From Bdellovibrionales bacterium (GTDB lineage: Bacteria; Bdellovibrionota; UBA2361; JAGRAS01), in contig JAGRAS010000105.1 of the NCBI GenBank assembly GCA_020434465.1, forward strand, positions 1-6,269: 6,269 nucleotides of DNA. The letters are read 5' to 3'. The notes beneath the pieces were generated by a model, which made no database searches, had not been told where the DNA came from, and was given only the letters and a program-made list of their open reading frames with translations. Below, in pieces: positions 1-5,929 of the stretch; position 1 is the stretch's first letter; every line of letters begins with the position of its first letter. The position numbers and the translations under genes were made by a program.

Positions 1-1641
1 GATTTTAAACGACATGGTACTAACCTTTCAAAAAAGAAAAAATCTCGCTTAATTGAAATTGCAACTCGACTGACAGAACTATCTTCTAAATTTAAAGTTA
101 ATATTTTAGAAGGTACAAAAGAGTTTTATTTTAAAACCGATGACATTACCGATTTAGCCGGACTGCCAGCAATTCATCTTGAAGCTGCAAAAGAAAATGC
201 TAAACAAGCTGGTCATCCTGGATCTTGGGTATTAACTCTTGAAGCTCCAAGCTATGGTCCTGCGATGACATACCTAAAAGATGCTTCGCTTAGGAAAAAA
301 CTTTACCGAGCAAGGCAAGAAATTGCAGCTACTAATGAAAGAAATAATTCAGCAATAGCTGAGGAAAAGCTAAAATTAAGACAAGAAAAAGCAAAACTAC
401 TTAGCTATAACAATTTTGCTGACTTCAAGACAGACACTAGAATGGCAGCTTCCGCCAAGAATGCGCTAGAATTTGAACAAAACTTAGTTGAAAAAGTTGC
501 TCCAATCTTTAAAAAAGAATCTGATGTATTAAGAGACTTTAAAAGAAAACTCACAAAAGATAAGAATACAGAACTATTTCCGTGGGACATTGCCTTTTAT
601 GAAGAAAAATTAAGAAAACAAAAATTTGATTTTGATAAAGAGTTGCTTAGGCCTTATTTTCAATTTGAAAACGTACTAGATGGCGCTTTTTTGTTTGCAG
701 AAAAGCTATTTGGTTTAAGATTCGAAGAAACTAAAGAAATGCCAAGTTGGCATACAGATGTTAAAACATTTAAAATATATGATACCATTAATGATACAAT
801 TAGCTTTTGTTATATTGATCTCTTTCCAAGACCTGGTGAAAAGAGGAGTGGAGCTTGGCAACTTTGTCTAATTCCAAGAATTCTTGGGCGTGATAATGCT
901 TCACATTACGTTGGGGTCTTTACTGGTAATTTTACAAAGCCAACCCCTGACACACCAGCTCTACTTTCTTTTGATGAGGTAACTACCCTCTTTCATGAGT
1001 TTGGTCACCTATTACACCACCTCTTTTTAAAAGTTGATTTAGATTTTTTTAGATCCGTACCATGGGATTTTATCGAGCTACCTTCTCAGCTGCTTGAAAA
1101 CTGGTGTTGGGAAAAAGAAATGTTGGATTTGTTTGCCAAAAACTACAAAACTGGAGAAATGATCCCAAAAGAACTATTAGAAAAAATGCTTGAAGCAAAA
1201 AACTTTAGGAGCGCTTCATTTTTAATGCGGCAATTAGGATTTGGCGTAATAGATTTAAAACTACATACTGAATACGATTCAAAGGAAGAGCCTGACATAA
1301 ATAAGTATGGGCGTGATATTGAAAACTACTTTTCTCCTGCGGATTTACCTGAATATCATTCTCCAATTGTAAATTTTTCACATATTTTTGCTGGCGGTTA
1401 TGCTGCTGGATATTATTCTTATATGTGGGCAAGTGTTTTAGAAGCTGAGGCTTTTTCTAAGTTTGAAAAAGATGGATTATTTAACAAAAAAGTTGCTAAA
1501 AAATTGGTAGAAGATATTTTTGAACCTGGTTGGACTAAAGACCCACTTGAAATGTTTAATTCTTTTATGGGGAATAAGCCTGATAATGCCCCTGATCCAT
1601 CAGCCCTATTAGTTAGAGAAGGTATTTTACCAGCTGAATAA
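1..1641 (+). CDS. prlC: M3 family zinc oligopeptidase (oligopeptidase A-like), 5' end outside the window
   Basis: The reading frame is open from base 1 to the TAA at 1639-1641, giving 546 visible residues. Oligopeptidase A is about 680 residues, so roughly the first 130 are missing; the ATG at 265 is internal. The zinc motif HEFGH lies at visible residues 332-336, preceded by FDEVTTLF. The third zinc ligand is predicted to be E359 in the segment DFIELPSQLLENW. The substrate-binding segment HIFAGGYAAGYYSYMW is at 461-476 and resembles PrlC more than thimet oligopeptidase. From family knowledge, the enzyme is a cytosolic metallopeptidase that degrades short peptides, including cleaved signal peptides. 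The catalytic residues visible are intact, so it should be active. A Dcp-type dipeptidyl carboxypeptidase is the main alternative. The gene downstream has its own promoter, so no operon link is suggested. Confidence 0.93.
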   Translation, partial: DFKRHGTNLSKKKKSRLIEIATRLTELSSKFKVNILEGTKEFYFKTDDITDLAGLPAIHLEAAKENAKQAGHPGSWVLTLEAPSYGPAMTYLKDASLRKKLYRARQEIAATNERNNSAIAEEKLKLRQEKAKLLSYNNFADFKTDTRMAASAKNALEFEQNLVEKVAPIFKKESDVLRDFKRKLTKDKNTELFPWDIAFYEEKLRKQKFDFDKELLRPYFQFENVLDGAFLFAEKLFGLRFEETKEMPSWHTDVKTFKIYDTINDTISFCYIDLFPRPGEKRSGAWQLCLIPRILGRDNASHYVGVFTGNFTKPTPDTPALLSFDEVTTLFHEFGHLLHHLFLKVDLDFFRSVPWDFIELPSQLLENWCWEKEMLDLFAKNYKTGEMIPKELLEKMLEAKNFRSASFLMRQLGFGVIDLKLHTEYDSKEEPDINKYGRDIENYFSPADLPEYHSPIVNFSHIFAGGYAAGYYSYMWASVLEAEAFSKFEKDGLFNKKVAKKLVEDIFEPGWTKDPLEMFNSFMGNKPDNAPDPSALLVREGILPAE

Positions 1642-1648
1642 AGCTTAT

Positions 1649-1690
1649 GAAAACACCTATTAGGTATTTTCAAATGCGAGGTGTATATTT
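1649..1690 (+). terminator. Candidate terminator hairpin after the oligopeptidase gene
   Basis: Seven bases after the stop codon, GAAAACACCT (1649-1658) pairs with AGGTATTTTC (1662-1671) around a three-base loop, with one C-A mismatch. The left arm ACACCT (1653-1658) can instead pair with AGGTGT at 1679-1684, which is followed by the T-rich stretch ATATTTTAT. The two pairings exclude each other. The stem is AT-rich and there is no clean run of T, so intrinsic termination is plausible but not certain. Confidence 0.4.
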
Positions 1691-1692
1691 TA

Positions 1693-1720
1693 TAGACATA
1701 CATTGGTTTTAGTTTATAAT
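1693..1720 (+). promoter_or_regulatory. Sigma-70 type promoter for the two-gene exported-protein unit
   Basis: TAGACA at 1693-1698 matches five of six positions of the -35 consensus. TATAAT at 1715-1720 is a perfect -10 box, and the spacer is 16 bases. Transcription would start near 1727, giving a leader of about 35 bases before the ATG at 1762. This is the best housekeeping promoter in the window. Confidence 0.75.
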
Positions 1721-1761
1721 GCATATACATTTAATTTGATACGTTAGAAAAGGGAGTCTAA

Positions 1762-2373
1762 ATGCGATTTAATTTTTTTGTCATTGCTTTAATTTTTATC
1801 TGTTCCAACATTAGCCAAGCTGAAGATCTTAACAGGCGTTATTCAATAAAAACAGGTAAAATCGAATACAAAATCTCCGGTGCAGAAAATGGAACAGAAA
1901 CTTTATATTTTGATAACTGGGGAGCAATTGAGTCACGTGTCACTAAAGTAGATGTAAATCTCCCAGATTCACCAAAAACAAGTGAGTTTAAAAAAACTCT
2001 ATTAAAGGATGGTAAGTCTGTTGTAGTTGACATGATAAACAATAAAGGCACTGTTGCTGATAATGCTGCCGCACTAGCGCTGTCTGGAGATAATGCTCCT
2101 CAGGCTCAAATGAGCATTCCAACTGAATCAACAATCAAAGTCGCCGGAGAAGAGTGTAAAGTTTGGAAGTCTCGACAATTAAATGTTGAAACTTGTATTT
2201 GGAATAATATTCCTTTGCAAACAACGAGCGGGGCTGGAGAAACTGCTGTTACTAAAATAGCAACATCGATCAATACCAAAGACACTTTACCAAGCGAAGC
2301 TTTCAAGCTACCTGACAATGCTGAGTTAACATTAATCAATGTTGATGAGCTTTTTAATCTTTCAAACGGTTAG
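1762..2373 (+). CDS. Exported protein of unknown function with a paired-cysteine domain
   Basis: The protein has 203 residues. The ATG is preceded by AGGGAG at 1751-1756 with a five-base spacer, a good ribosome binding site. A signal peptide covers residues 1-20 with a likely cut after SQA, so the mature protein starts EDLNRRY. There is no lipobox; C14 lies inside the signal peptide. The mature part begins with a beta-rich stretch (GKIEYKISG, then GTETLYFDNWG at about 44-54). It ends with a block holding two cysteines, C132 and C145, which could form a disulfide, followed by the IPLQT and LPSEAFKLPDNA motifs. This layout recalls DUF4412-like periplasmic proteins, but that is a pattern impression and no function follows from it. 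Its stop is six bases before the next start, so the two genes are probably one transcript. Confidence 0.85.
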   Translation: MRFNFFVIALIFICSNISQAEDLNRRYSIKTGKIEYKISGAENGTETLYFDNWGAIESRVTKVDVNLPDSPKTSEFKKTLLKDGKSVVVDMINNKGTVADNAAALALSGDNAPQAQMSIPTESTIKVAGEECKVWKSRQLNVETCIWNNIPLQTTSGAGETAVTKIATSINTKDTLPSEAFKLPDNAELTLINVDELFNLSNG

Positions 2374-2379
2374 AATTAT

Positions 2380-2877
2380 ATGATGAAAGCTATTTACCTT
2401 ATTTTTTTCAGTTTTATATTTACATCTCTTGTCTCTGCTGAAGAGTATAAGGAAAGTGATGCTGATAAAAGTGCTGACTATGAAAATGTCACTTTGGATA
2501 AACAAGACAAGGATCAAGCTGACTCTGAAGAGGATAAAAAAGACTTTCCAAAGCAAGGAGTTTTATCAACAAATGGAAATATTGGTTTTGGTAGCGTAGC
2601 AATAAACCAACCTTGGCAAGGGCCAGTAAAAGGTTCTGTTACTAAGATAGGTAATGACTGGGAAGTTAGTGCAAATAATACAGCTGAAGAAGATACTTAT
2701 CAATTAAACTTAGTACTTGAGCAGTTTACAAAATCTGGAAATAATATCCGAATCGCTAAAAGCAATCCATTGACTGTCAAACTAAGCCCTGGTGAATCAA
2801 AACAGCAAAGTTTCCGTGGGGCAAATAATACTATCGGAGCTCGTCTCGTAGTACGAAGTTGGAAAATCACTAACTAG
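2380..2877 (+). CDS. Small exported protein with an acidic linker and a beta-rich C-terminal domain
   Basis: The protein has 165 residues. A signal peptide covers residues 1-20 (cut after VSA). Residues 21-58 are dominated by Asp, Glu and Lys and look like a flexible charged linker. Residues 60-165 alternate hydrophobic and polar residues as in a beta-sandwich, with the segment LTVKLSPGESKQQSF near the end. This recalls Ig-like or FxLYD-like envelope domains, but I do not recognise the family. The mature part has no cysteine. The start lies six bases after the upstream stop, with only a weak GGTTAG (2368-2373) as a binding site; translation is likely coupled to the upstream gene. The second ATG at 2383 is an equally possible start and changes only one residue. 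The function is unknown; context suggests a partner of the preceding exported protein. Confidence 0.82.
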   Translation: MMKAIYLIFFSFIFTSLVSAEEYKESDADKSADYENVTLDKQDKDQADSEEDKKDFPKQGVLSTNGNIGFGSVAINQPWQGPVKGSVTKIGNDWEVSANNTAEEDTYQLNLVLEQFTKSGNNIRIAKSNPLTVKLSPGESKQQSFRGANNTIGARLVVRSWKITN

Positions 2878-2989
2878 AGCTTTTTACTTGTTATTGTATT
2901 GATTATAATTACTAAAATCTCTTTATCTTGGTGCAGTTTTCTAATCGTAACTGGATAAACTTTTTGTTTATATCAAAAGTGATTTAAGC

Positions 2990-3020
2990 TTTACCTTACT
3001 AACAGCCTTAATTTTATACT
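2990..3020 (+). promoter_or_regulatory. Weak promoter candidate for the cysteine-rich exported protein
   Basis: TATACT at 3015-3020 matches five of six positions of a -10 box. The only -35 candidate is TTTACC at 2990-2995, a four of six match at a long 19-base spacing. If used, it would give a leader of about 155 bases that includes the hairpin at 3114-3159. The match is too weak to exclude other start sites. Confidence 0.27.
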
Positions 3021-3113
3021 CTCGCATAAACATAACCACGTACACGCAAGTTTTACGACATCAAGCGGATTTTTAAATAGTTCTTTCCCTTTTACTGTGT
3101 AAAGCAGACACTC

Positions 3114-3159
3114 GCTGCCCTGCCTCTAAAGCTAATGGCTAAAGATCGCAGGCTGGCGC
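3114..3159 (+). promoter_or_regulatory. Structured leader hairpin upstream of the ribosome binding site
   Basis: CCTGC (3119-3123) pairs with GCAGG (3148-3152). Inside it, TCT (3125-3127) pairs with AGA (3143-3145), and AGC (3130-3132) with GCT (3138-3140) around a five-base loop, separated by a symmetric AA/AA internal loop. Outside, GC (3114-3115) and GC (3117-3118) can pair with GC (3156-3157) and GC (3158-3159), with small bulges. It ends seven bases before GGAGG, so folding could affect translation initiation. The 3' half (AAAGC, then GGCTAAAG, then GCAGGCTGGC) faintly recalls a cyclic-di-GMP GEMM-I riboswitch, but the diagnostic core GCAAACC and ACGCAAAG is not intact. Function is unproven. 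Confidence 0.4.
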
Positions 3160-3181
3160 ATTTTACGGAGGATTAACACCG

Positions 3182-4150
3182 ATGAAAATTAACATTAATA
3201 GAACTCATTATAAGCATTTAATTCAATGCTTGATGTTTTTTTCTTTTATTTTACTCATAACGACTGAAGCATTAGCAGGTCGAAAGAATGCAAATCTTTG
3301 TAAACTAACAGCAGTTAAAGCTTTTAAATCATGCAAACTTGATGCTCAAGAAGATTATGCTTTAGACCAAGGGAAGTGCTTAAACTCGTCTGATTCTGAT
3401 GAACGAAAAGAATGTAAGAATGAGGCCAAGGATGAAAAACAGGAAAGTATGGGTGACTGCAAAGACTCAAAAGCTTTTCGAATTCACTTATGCAAAAGTT
3501 TCGGCAAGGGTGCGTATAATCCGGAAATCGACCCTAACAACTTCTTAAGTCCTGAAGAAACAGCAGCCAACCCGAATCAGTATTTGCCACTGATACCTGG
3601 AACTGTTTGGAAGTACGAGGGCGATGGCGAGACTACAGTGGTAACTGTCACAAGTGATACACGAGTAATTCAAGGGGTCACTACTATGATTGTAAGTGAC
3701 GTTGTCAAAGTTGGTGGAAAAACCGTTGAAGATACACACGATTATTATGCCCAGGATTTAGAGGGGAACGTTTGGTATTTTGGTGAACGTGTTCTAAATT
3801 ATGACGAAGAAGCTTACCTTGAAAACCTTGATGGTTCATTTATTGCCGGAGTCGATGGTGCCCAAGCAGGAATTGCAATGCTTGCAGACCCTCAAATTGG
3901 TGACAAGTACCGTCAGGAATTTGCTTTGCGAGAAGCAGAAGATGTTGCAGAAATTGTAAGCCTTACCGGTGATGAAACAGCTATTGCCGCAGCCTGCAAC
4001 GGAAGCTGTCTAGTAGTTGAAGAAACACTCCCTGCTGAGCCAGACGTTATTGAGCATAAATACTATGCGCCTGGAATTGGCTTTATTCTAGCAATTGACA
4101 TGGTAACAAATGAGAGAACAGATGAGCTTACTGAGATTACAACTCCCTAA
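3182..4150 (+). CDS. Exported protein with a six-cysteine helical hairpin and a conserved domain of unknown function
   Basis: The protein has 322 residues. GGAGG at 3167-3171 lies ten bases before the ATG. A signal peptide with a long polar N-terminus covers residues 1-32 (cut after ALA). Residues 33-108 are highly charged, predicted helical, and carry six cysteines (C40, C51, C66, C78, C93, C104). A linker, AYNPEIDPNNFLSP (111-124), leads to a larger domain starting PLIPGTVWKYEG (136-147). This domain contains VEDTHDYYAQDLEGNVWYFGE (182-202) and FIAGVDGAQAGIAM (220-233), plus a CNGSC pair (C272, C276). From memory, this combination of a cysteine-rich helical segment, an IDP motif and an LxPGTxWxYEG...YAQD..GNVWYFGE domain recurs in uncharacterised secreted proteins of several proteobacteria. 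No enzymatic motif is evident. It probably acts in the periplasm or outside the cell, where disulfides can form. Confidence 0.88.
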   Translation: MKININRTHYKHLIQCLMFFSFILLITTEALAGRKNANLCKLTAVKAFKSCKLDAQEDYALDQGKCLNSSDSDERKECKNEAKDEKQESMGDCKDSKAFRIHLCKSFGKGAYNPEIDPNNFLSPEETAANPNQYLPLIPGTVWKYEGDGETTVVTVTSDTRVIQGVTTMIVSDVVKVGGKTVEDTHDYYAQDLEGNVWYFGERVLNYDEEAYLENLDGSFIAGVDGAQAGIAMLADPQIGDKYRQEFALREAEDVAEIVSLTGDETAIAAACNGSCLVVEETLPAEPDVIEHKYYAPGIGFILAIDMVTNERTDELTEITTP

Positions 4151-4157
4151 AGGAGAT

Positions 4158-4261
4158 GTACTGACTTAGTAATTTGCAGACAACATTCTAAGCAGGAGAA
4201 CGTCAAACCGTTTTCCTGCTTAGATACCATTTGTCTAATAAACGCAAATTAAGATTAGTAC
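4158..4261. terminator. Long nested inverted repeat between convergent genes, candidate bidirectional terminator
   Basis: The core is a 16-base-pair stem, 4187-4202 with 4209-4224, containing a single G-T pair and a six-base loop TCAAAC. Going outwards, AGACAA (4178-4183) pairs with TTGTCT (4231-4236), AATTTGC (4171-4177) with GCAAATT (4244-4250), CTT (4165-4167) with AAG (4251-4253), and GTACTGA (4158-4164) with TTAGTAC (4255-4261, one G-T). It fills almost all of the 110-base gap between the two facing stop codons and reaches the last base of the minus-strand stop. Neither side has a proper T-run, so terminator action is inferred from position. A palindromic repeat element is the alternative. 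Confidence 0.6.
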
Positions 4262-5715
4262 TAATGCAATTTCAACACATCATTTAAAGCAGACATTATA
4301 GCGTTAAAATATAACTTATAATTTTTGCTTGTAATTCCATTTTCTGACTTGCAATCAATTTCAAGATACAAAACACCGGCTTTTTTTCTACTGCCAATAG
4401 TTCCAGCCATATATGTATGTGTTCTTACCTCAGCGCTTGCGACATTACCTTCGGTAATTTCCCAACTATTGAAAGCAAGTTGGACAGGATGATTCAACAT
4501 TACATCTTCCCCAACCCTGATAGGCTTAGGAGCAGTTAAAAACAAATCACCAAAAGTCATTTGCGGCATAAGCTTCATAGCGCTTGGATTTATTATATAA
4601 ATAATCCCTCCTGAAAACCCAGCAGCTGGAATTACTTGATTAACAAGAAAAGCAACGTTTTTTCTATTTATCTCCCCATTATGTATTCTGCTATAAAGAT
4701 CTTTTAATTTAGATCTTAAAACAAATGGACAATCTTTCAGATACGGATTTCTAAATATTTTCTTTTGTTCTTCTTCATTATGAATAATCGCATCTGGATT
4801 GAATTCAGAAGTTTGTTGAAAATTATCAGGCAATAATGAAAATAAATGTTTGCCATTTTCCCTGATTTTTTTACGAATTAAATGTATTGCATCATTACCA
4901 ATTAGTTCCTGTACAAATTCTCTGGCATAATCCCAATCTTCCCTTGCTTTAGGATAATGCTTAGGATCATTTGATCTTGCTAATGCTTCTCCAGCTTCAC
5001 ATAGAGATTTTAGCATTTTAATACTCACATCTTCAGAGTTATTAGGTAATATTGTGTCTTTAACACCTTGATCAAGTCCCCAGTCATCAATTACCTTCAC
5101 GCTTAGCATTGCAGGAGATGTTCCCAATTCAAGCGTTATCATTTCCTCAGGATCTTTACCTTCATGTATTGAATTCATAGCCCTTTCATATAAGCCAGGA
5201 TAATTCCAAGCAATTAAAGCCATGCCAAGTTGTCTTAAGAGAGAGATTGAAAATCCTTGCTCTTTATTTAAATCAGTGTTCTCTGACATTACCTCAACAG
5301 CAGAAGCAGCAACTAACATTTCTGAAATTCTATCTGTTTGAATATTTGAACTGGATTCAAAGCTATGTAGAGATTCATTCATAATGCAATGTGATAGAAC
5401 CTCATAAATCTCATTCAGCCCTGAGCGCCGTATTATTTCAAAAGGATTGTTTACAGAAGGCTTAAACTTATTTCTTGCTGCAGTCAATGAAGCTAATTCT
5501 CTTGCGCAGTATAAGAACAGACCAATGTCATTTCTTAGATCAGCAATTAGAAAATCTATATCTAATTCATAGATGCCTTCATCAATGCCCTCTAAAATCT
5601 TAGCTGCCAATTCTTCATTGACAGGAATCCAATGTTTATAAACGTGATTTTTTATTCTCTCAAGGCGTCTTGTAGATAAACCTTGATTAACGTCCACACT
5701 ATTCACTAGCTGCAT
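4261..5715 (-). CDS. HDOD domain signalling protein with a probable GAF-like C-terminal domain
   Basis: The protein has 484 residues and starts at ATG 5715-5713, with GGAGG at 5727-5723 seven bases upstream. Residues about 25-245 follow the HDOD pattern. There is an opening PVNEELAAKILEGID segment, a helix LIADLRNDIGLFLYCARELA, then NPFEIIRRSGLNEI, then SLLRQLGMALIAWNYPGLYERA and DDWGLDQGVKDTIL. In related domains the LLHDIG-type motif carries His-Asp; here residues 161-162 are Arg-Gln, so hydrolase activity is very unlikely and a regulatory role is expected. Residues about 325-484 look like a GAF-type sensory fold, with AFLVNQVIPAAGFSGGIIYI and a final AGVLYLEID plus an amphipathic helix, though this is less certain. 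It has no signal peptide or membrane segment and so is cytoplasmic. The promoter upstream is of the sigma-54 type. The signal and partner cannot be read from the sequence. Confidence 0.82.
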   Translation of the reverse strand: MQLVNSVDVNQGLSTRRLERIKNHVYKHWIPVNEELAAKILEGIDEGIYELDIDFLIADLRNDIGLFLYCARELASLTAARNKFKPSVNNPFEIIRRSGLNEIYEVLSHCIMNESLHSFESSSNIQTDRISEMLVAASAVEVMSENTDLNKEQGFSISLLRQLGMALIAWNYPGLYERAMNSIHEGKDPEEMITLELGTSPAMLSVKVIDDWGLDQGVKDTILPNNSEDVSIKMLKSLCEAGEALARSNDPKHYPKAREDWDYAREFVQELIGNDAIHLIRKKIRENGKHLFSLLPDNFQQTSEFNPDAIIHNEEEQKKIFRNPYLKDCPFVLRSKLKDLYSRIHNGEINRKNVAFLVNQVIPAAGFSGGIIYIINPSAMKLMPQMTFGDLFLTAPKPIRVGEDVMLNHPVQLAFNSWEITEGNVASAEVRTHTYMAGTIGSRKKAGVLYLEIDCKSENGITSKNYKLYFNAIMSALNDVLKLH

Positions 5716-5739
5716 ATTGGTACCTCCAGCCCGTGTTTG

Positions 5740-5755
5740 AGCAATGAATGTGCCA
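5740..5755 (-). promoter_or_regulatory. Sigma-54 (RpoN) -24/-12 promoter of the HDOD gene
   Basis: Read on the minus strand, 5755-5740 is TGGCACATTCATTGCT. The GG (5754-5753) and GC (5742-5741) are exactly ten bases apart, and the site matches the consensus TGGCAC-N5-TTGCW fully. Transcription would begin near 5730-5729, about 14 bases before the ATG and just ahead of the GGAGG ribosome binding site. The position and spacing fit a functional promoter. Sigma-54 promoters need an enhancer-binding ATPase activator, which is not encoded in this window. Confidence 0.75.
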
Positions 5756-5770
5756 AATATGTACTAAAAC

Positions 5771-5784
5771 TGACTGATTCCAAC
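5771..5784 (-). repeat. Promoter-proximal copy of a 14-base repeat upstream of the sigma-54 promoter
   Basis: On the minus strand this copy reads GTTGGAATCAGTCA. It matches the distal copy at 5807-5820 in 12 of 14 positions and lies in the same orientation, 36 bases away. It sits inside an inverted repeat, ACTGAT (5773-5778) and ATCAGT (5785-5790). Relative to the predicted start site it lies at about -42 to -55, close to the polymerase footprint, so it could bind an activator or a repressor. Confidence 0.5.
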
Positions 5785-5806
5785 ATCAGTACTTGTTGAA
5801 AAAAAA

Positions 5807-5820
5807 TGTCTGATTTCAAC
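5807..5820 (-). repeat. Promoter-distal copy of the 14-base repeat, candidate activator site
   Basis: On the minus strand this copy reads GTTGAAATCAGACA. It lies at about -78 to -91 from the predicted start site, within the range used by sigma-54 enhancer-binding proteins. Its GTTGAAA also forms an inverted repeat with GTTGAAA on the plus strand at 5795-5801, with TTTCAAC at 5814-5820 and a 12-base A-rich loop. The activator identity is unknown. Confidence 0.5.
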
Positions 5821-5929
5821 TAGTAAGAAGTCTTAGATATCCTCTATTACTTAAGTTTTTTAACTAATCCCTACATTCGGTACTGCTATTAGGTAAGCTG
5901 GTAAATAAGCTTTGCAAACTTTTCAGTGG

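Larger units (their letters stand above)
2878..3181. other. 304-base intergenic region with possible promoter and structured leader
   Basis: I find no convincing gene on either strand. The first part is AT-rich and has only a weak hairpin (ATAAAC 2955-2960 with GTTTAT 2966-2971, loop of five T), so no clear terminator closes the upstream gene pair. Two weak promoter-like sites occur: TATAAT at 2904-2909 with no good -35 box, and TATACT at 3015-3020. The last 85 bases become more GC-rich and hold the hairpin described separately, followed by the ribosome binding site GGAGG at 3167-3171. Confidence 0.6.

Noticed and set aside
265..267. ATG that could be taken as the start of the oligopeptidase gene
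   Set aside because: The frame upstream to base 1 is open and encodes sequence typical of M3 peptidases (for example NILEGTKEF), so the ATG is internal.
1205..1432. Minus-strand open frame inside the oligopeptidase gene
   Set aside because: It lies entirely antisense to catalytic-domain coding sequence and has low-complexity, non-family composition.
1419..1730. Minus-strand open frame overlapping the end of the oligopeptidase gene
   Set aside because: Most of it is antisense to a well-conserved coding region, it has no family resemblance, and its start lacks a ribosome binding site.
3153..3168. Sigma-54 promoter before the cysteine-rich exported protein
   Set aside because: TGGCGC is present, but the GC at the -12 position is absent at the required ten-base spacing, and the site would overlap the ribosome binding site.
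4158..4261. Integron attC recombination site
   Set aside because: The inverted repeat has about the right size, but its ends lack the RYYYAAC and GTTRRRY core sites, and the gene orientation (convergent) does not suggest a cassette array.
5795..5820. Intrinsic terminator with a T-run for the right-edge minus-strand gene
   Set aside because: There is a run of eight T on the minus strand, but it lies in the loop of the GTTGAAA/TTTCAAC repeat and no GC-rich stem precedes it.
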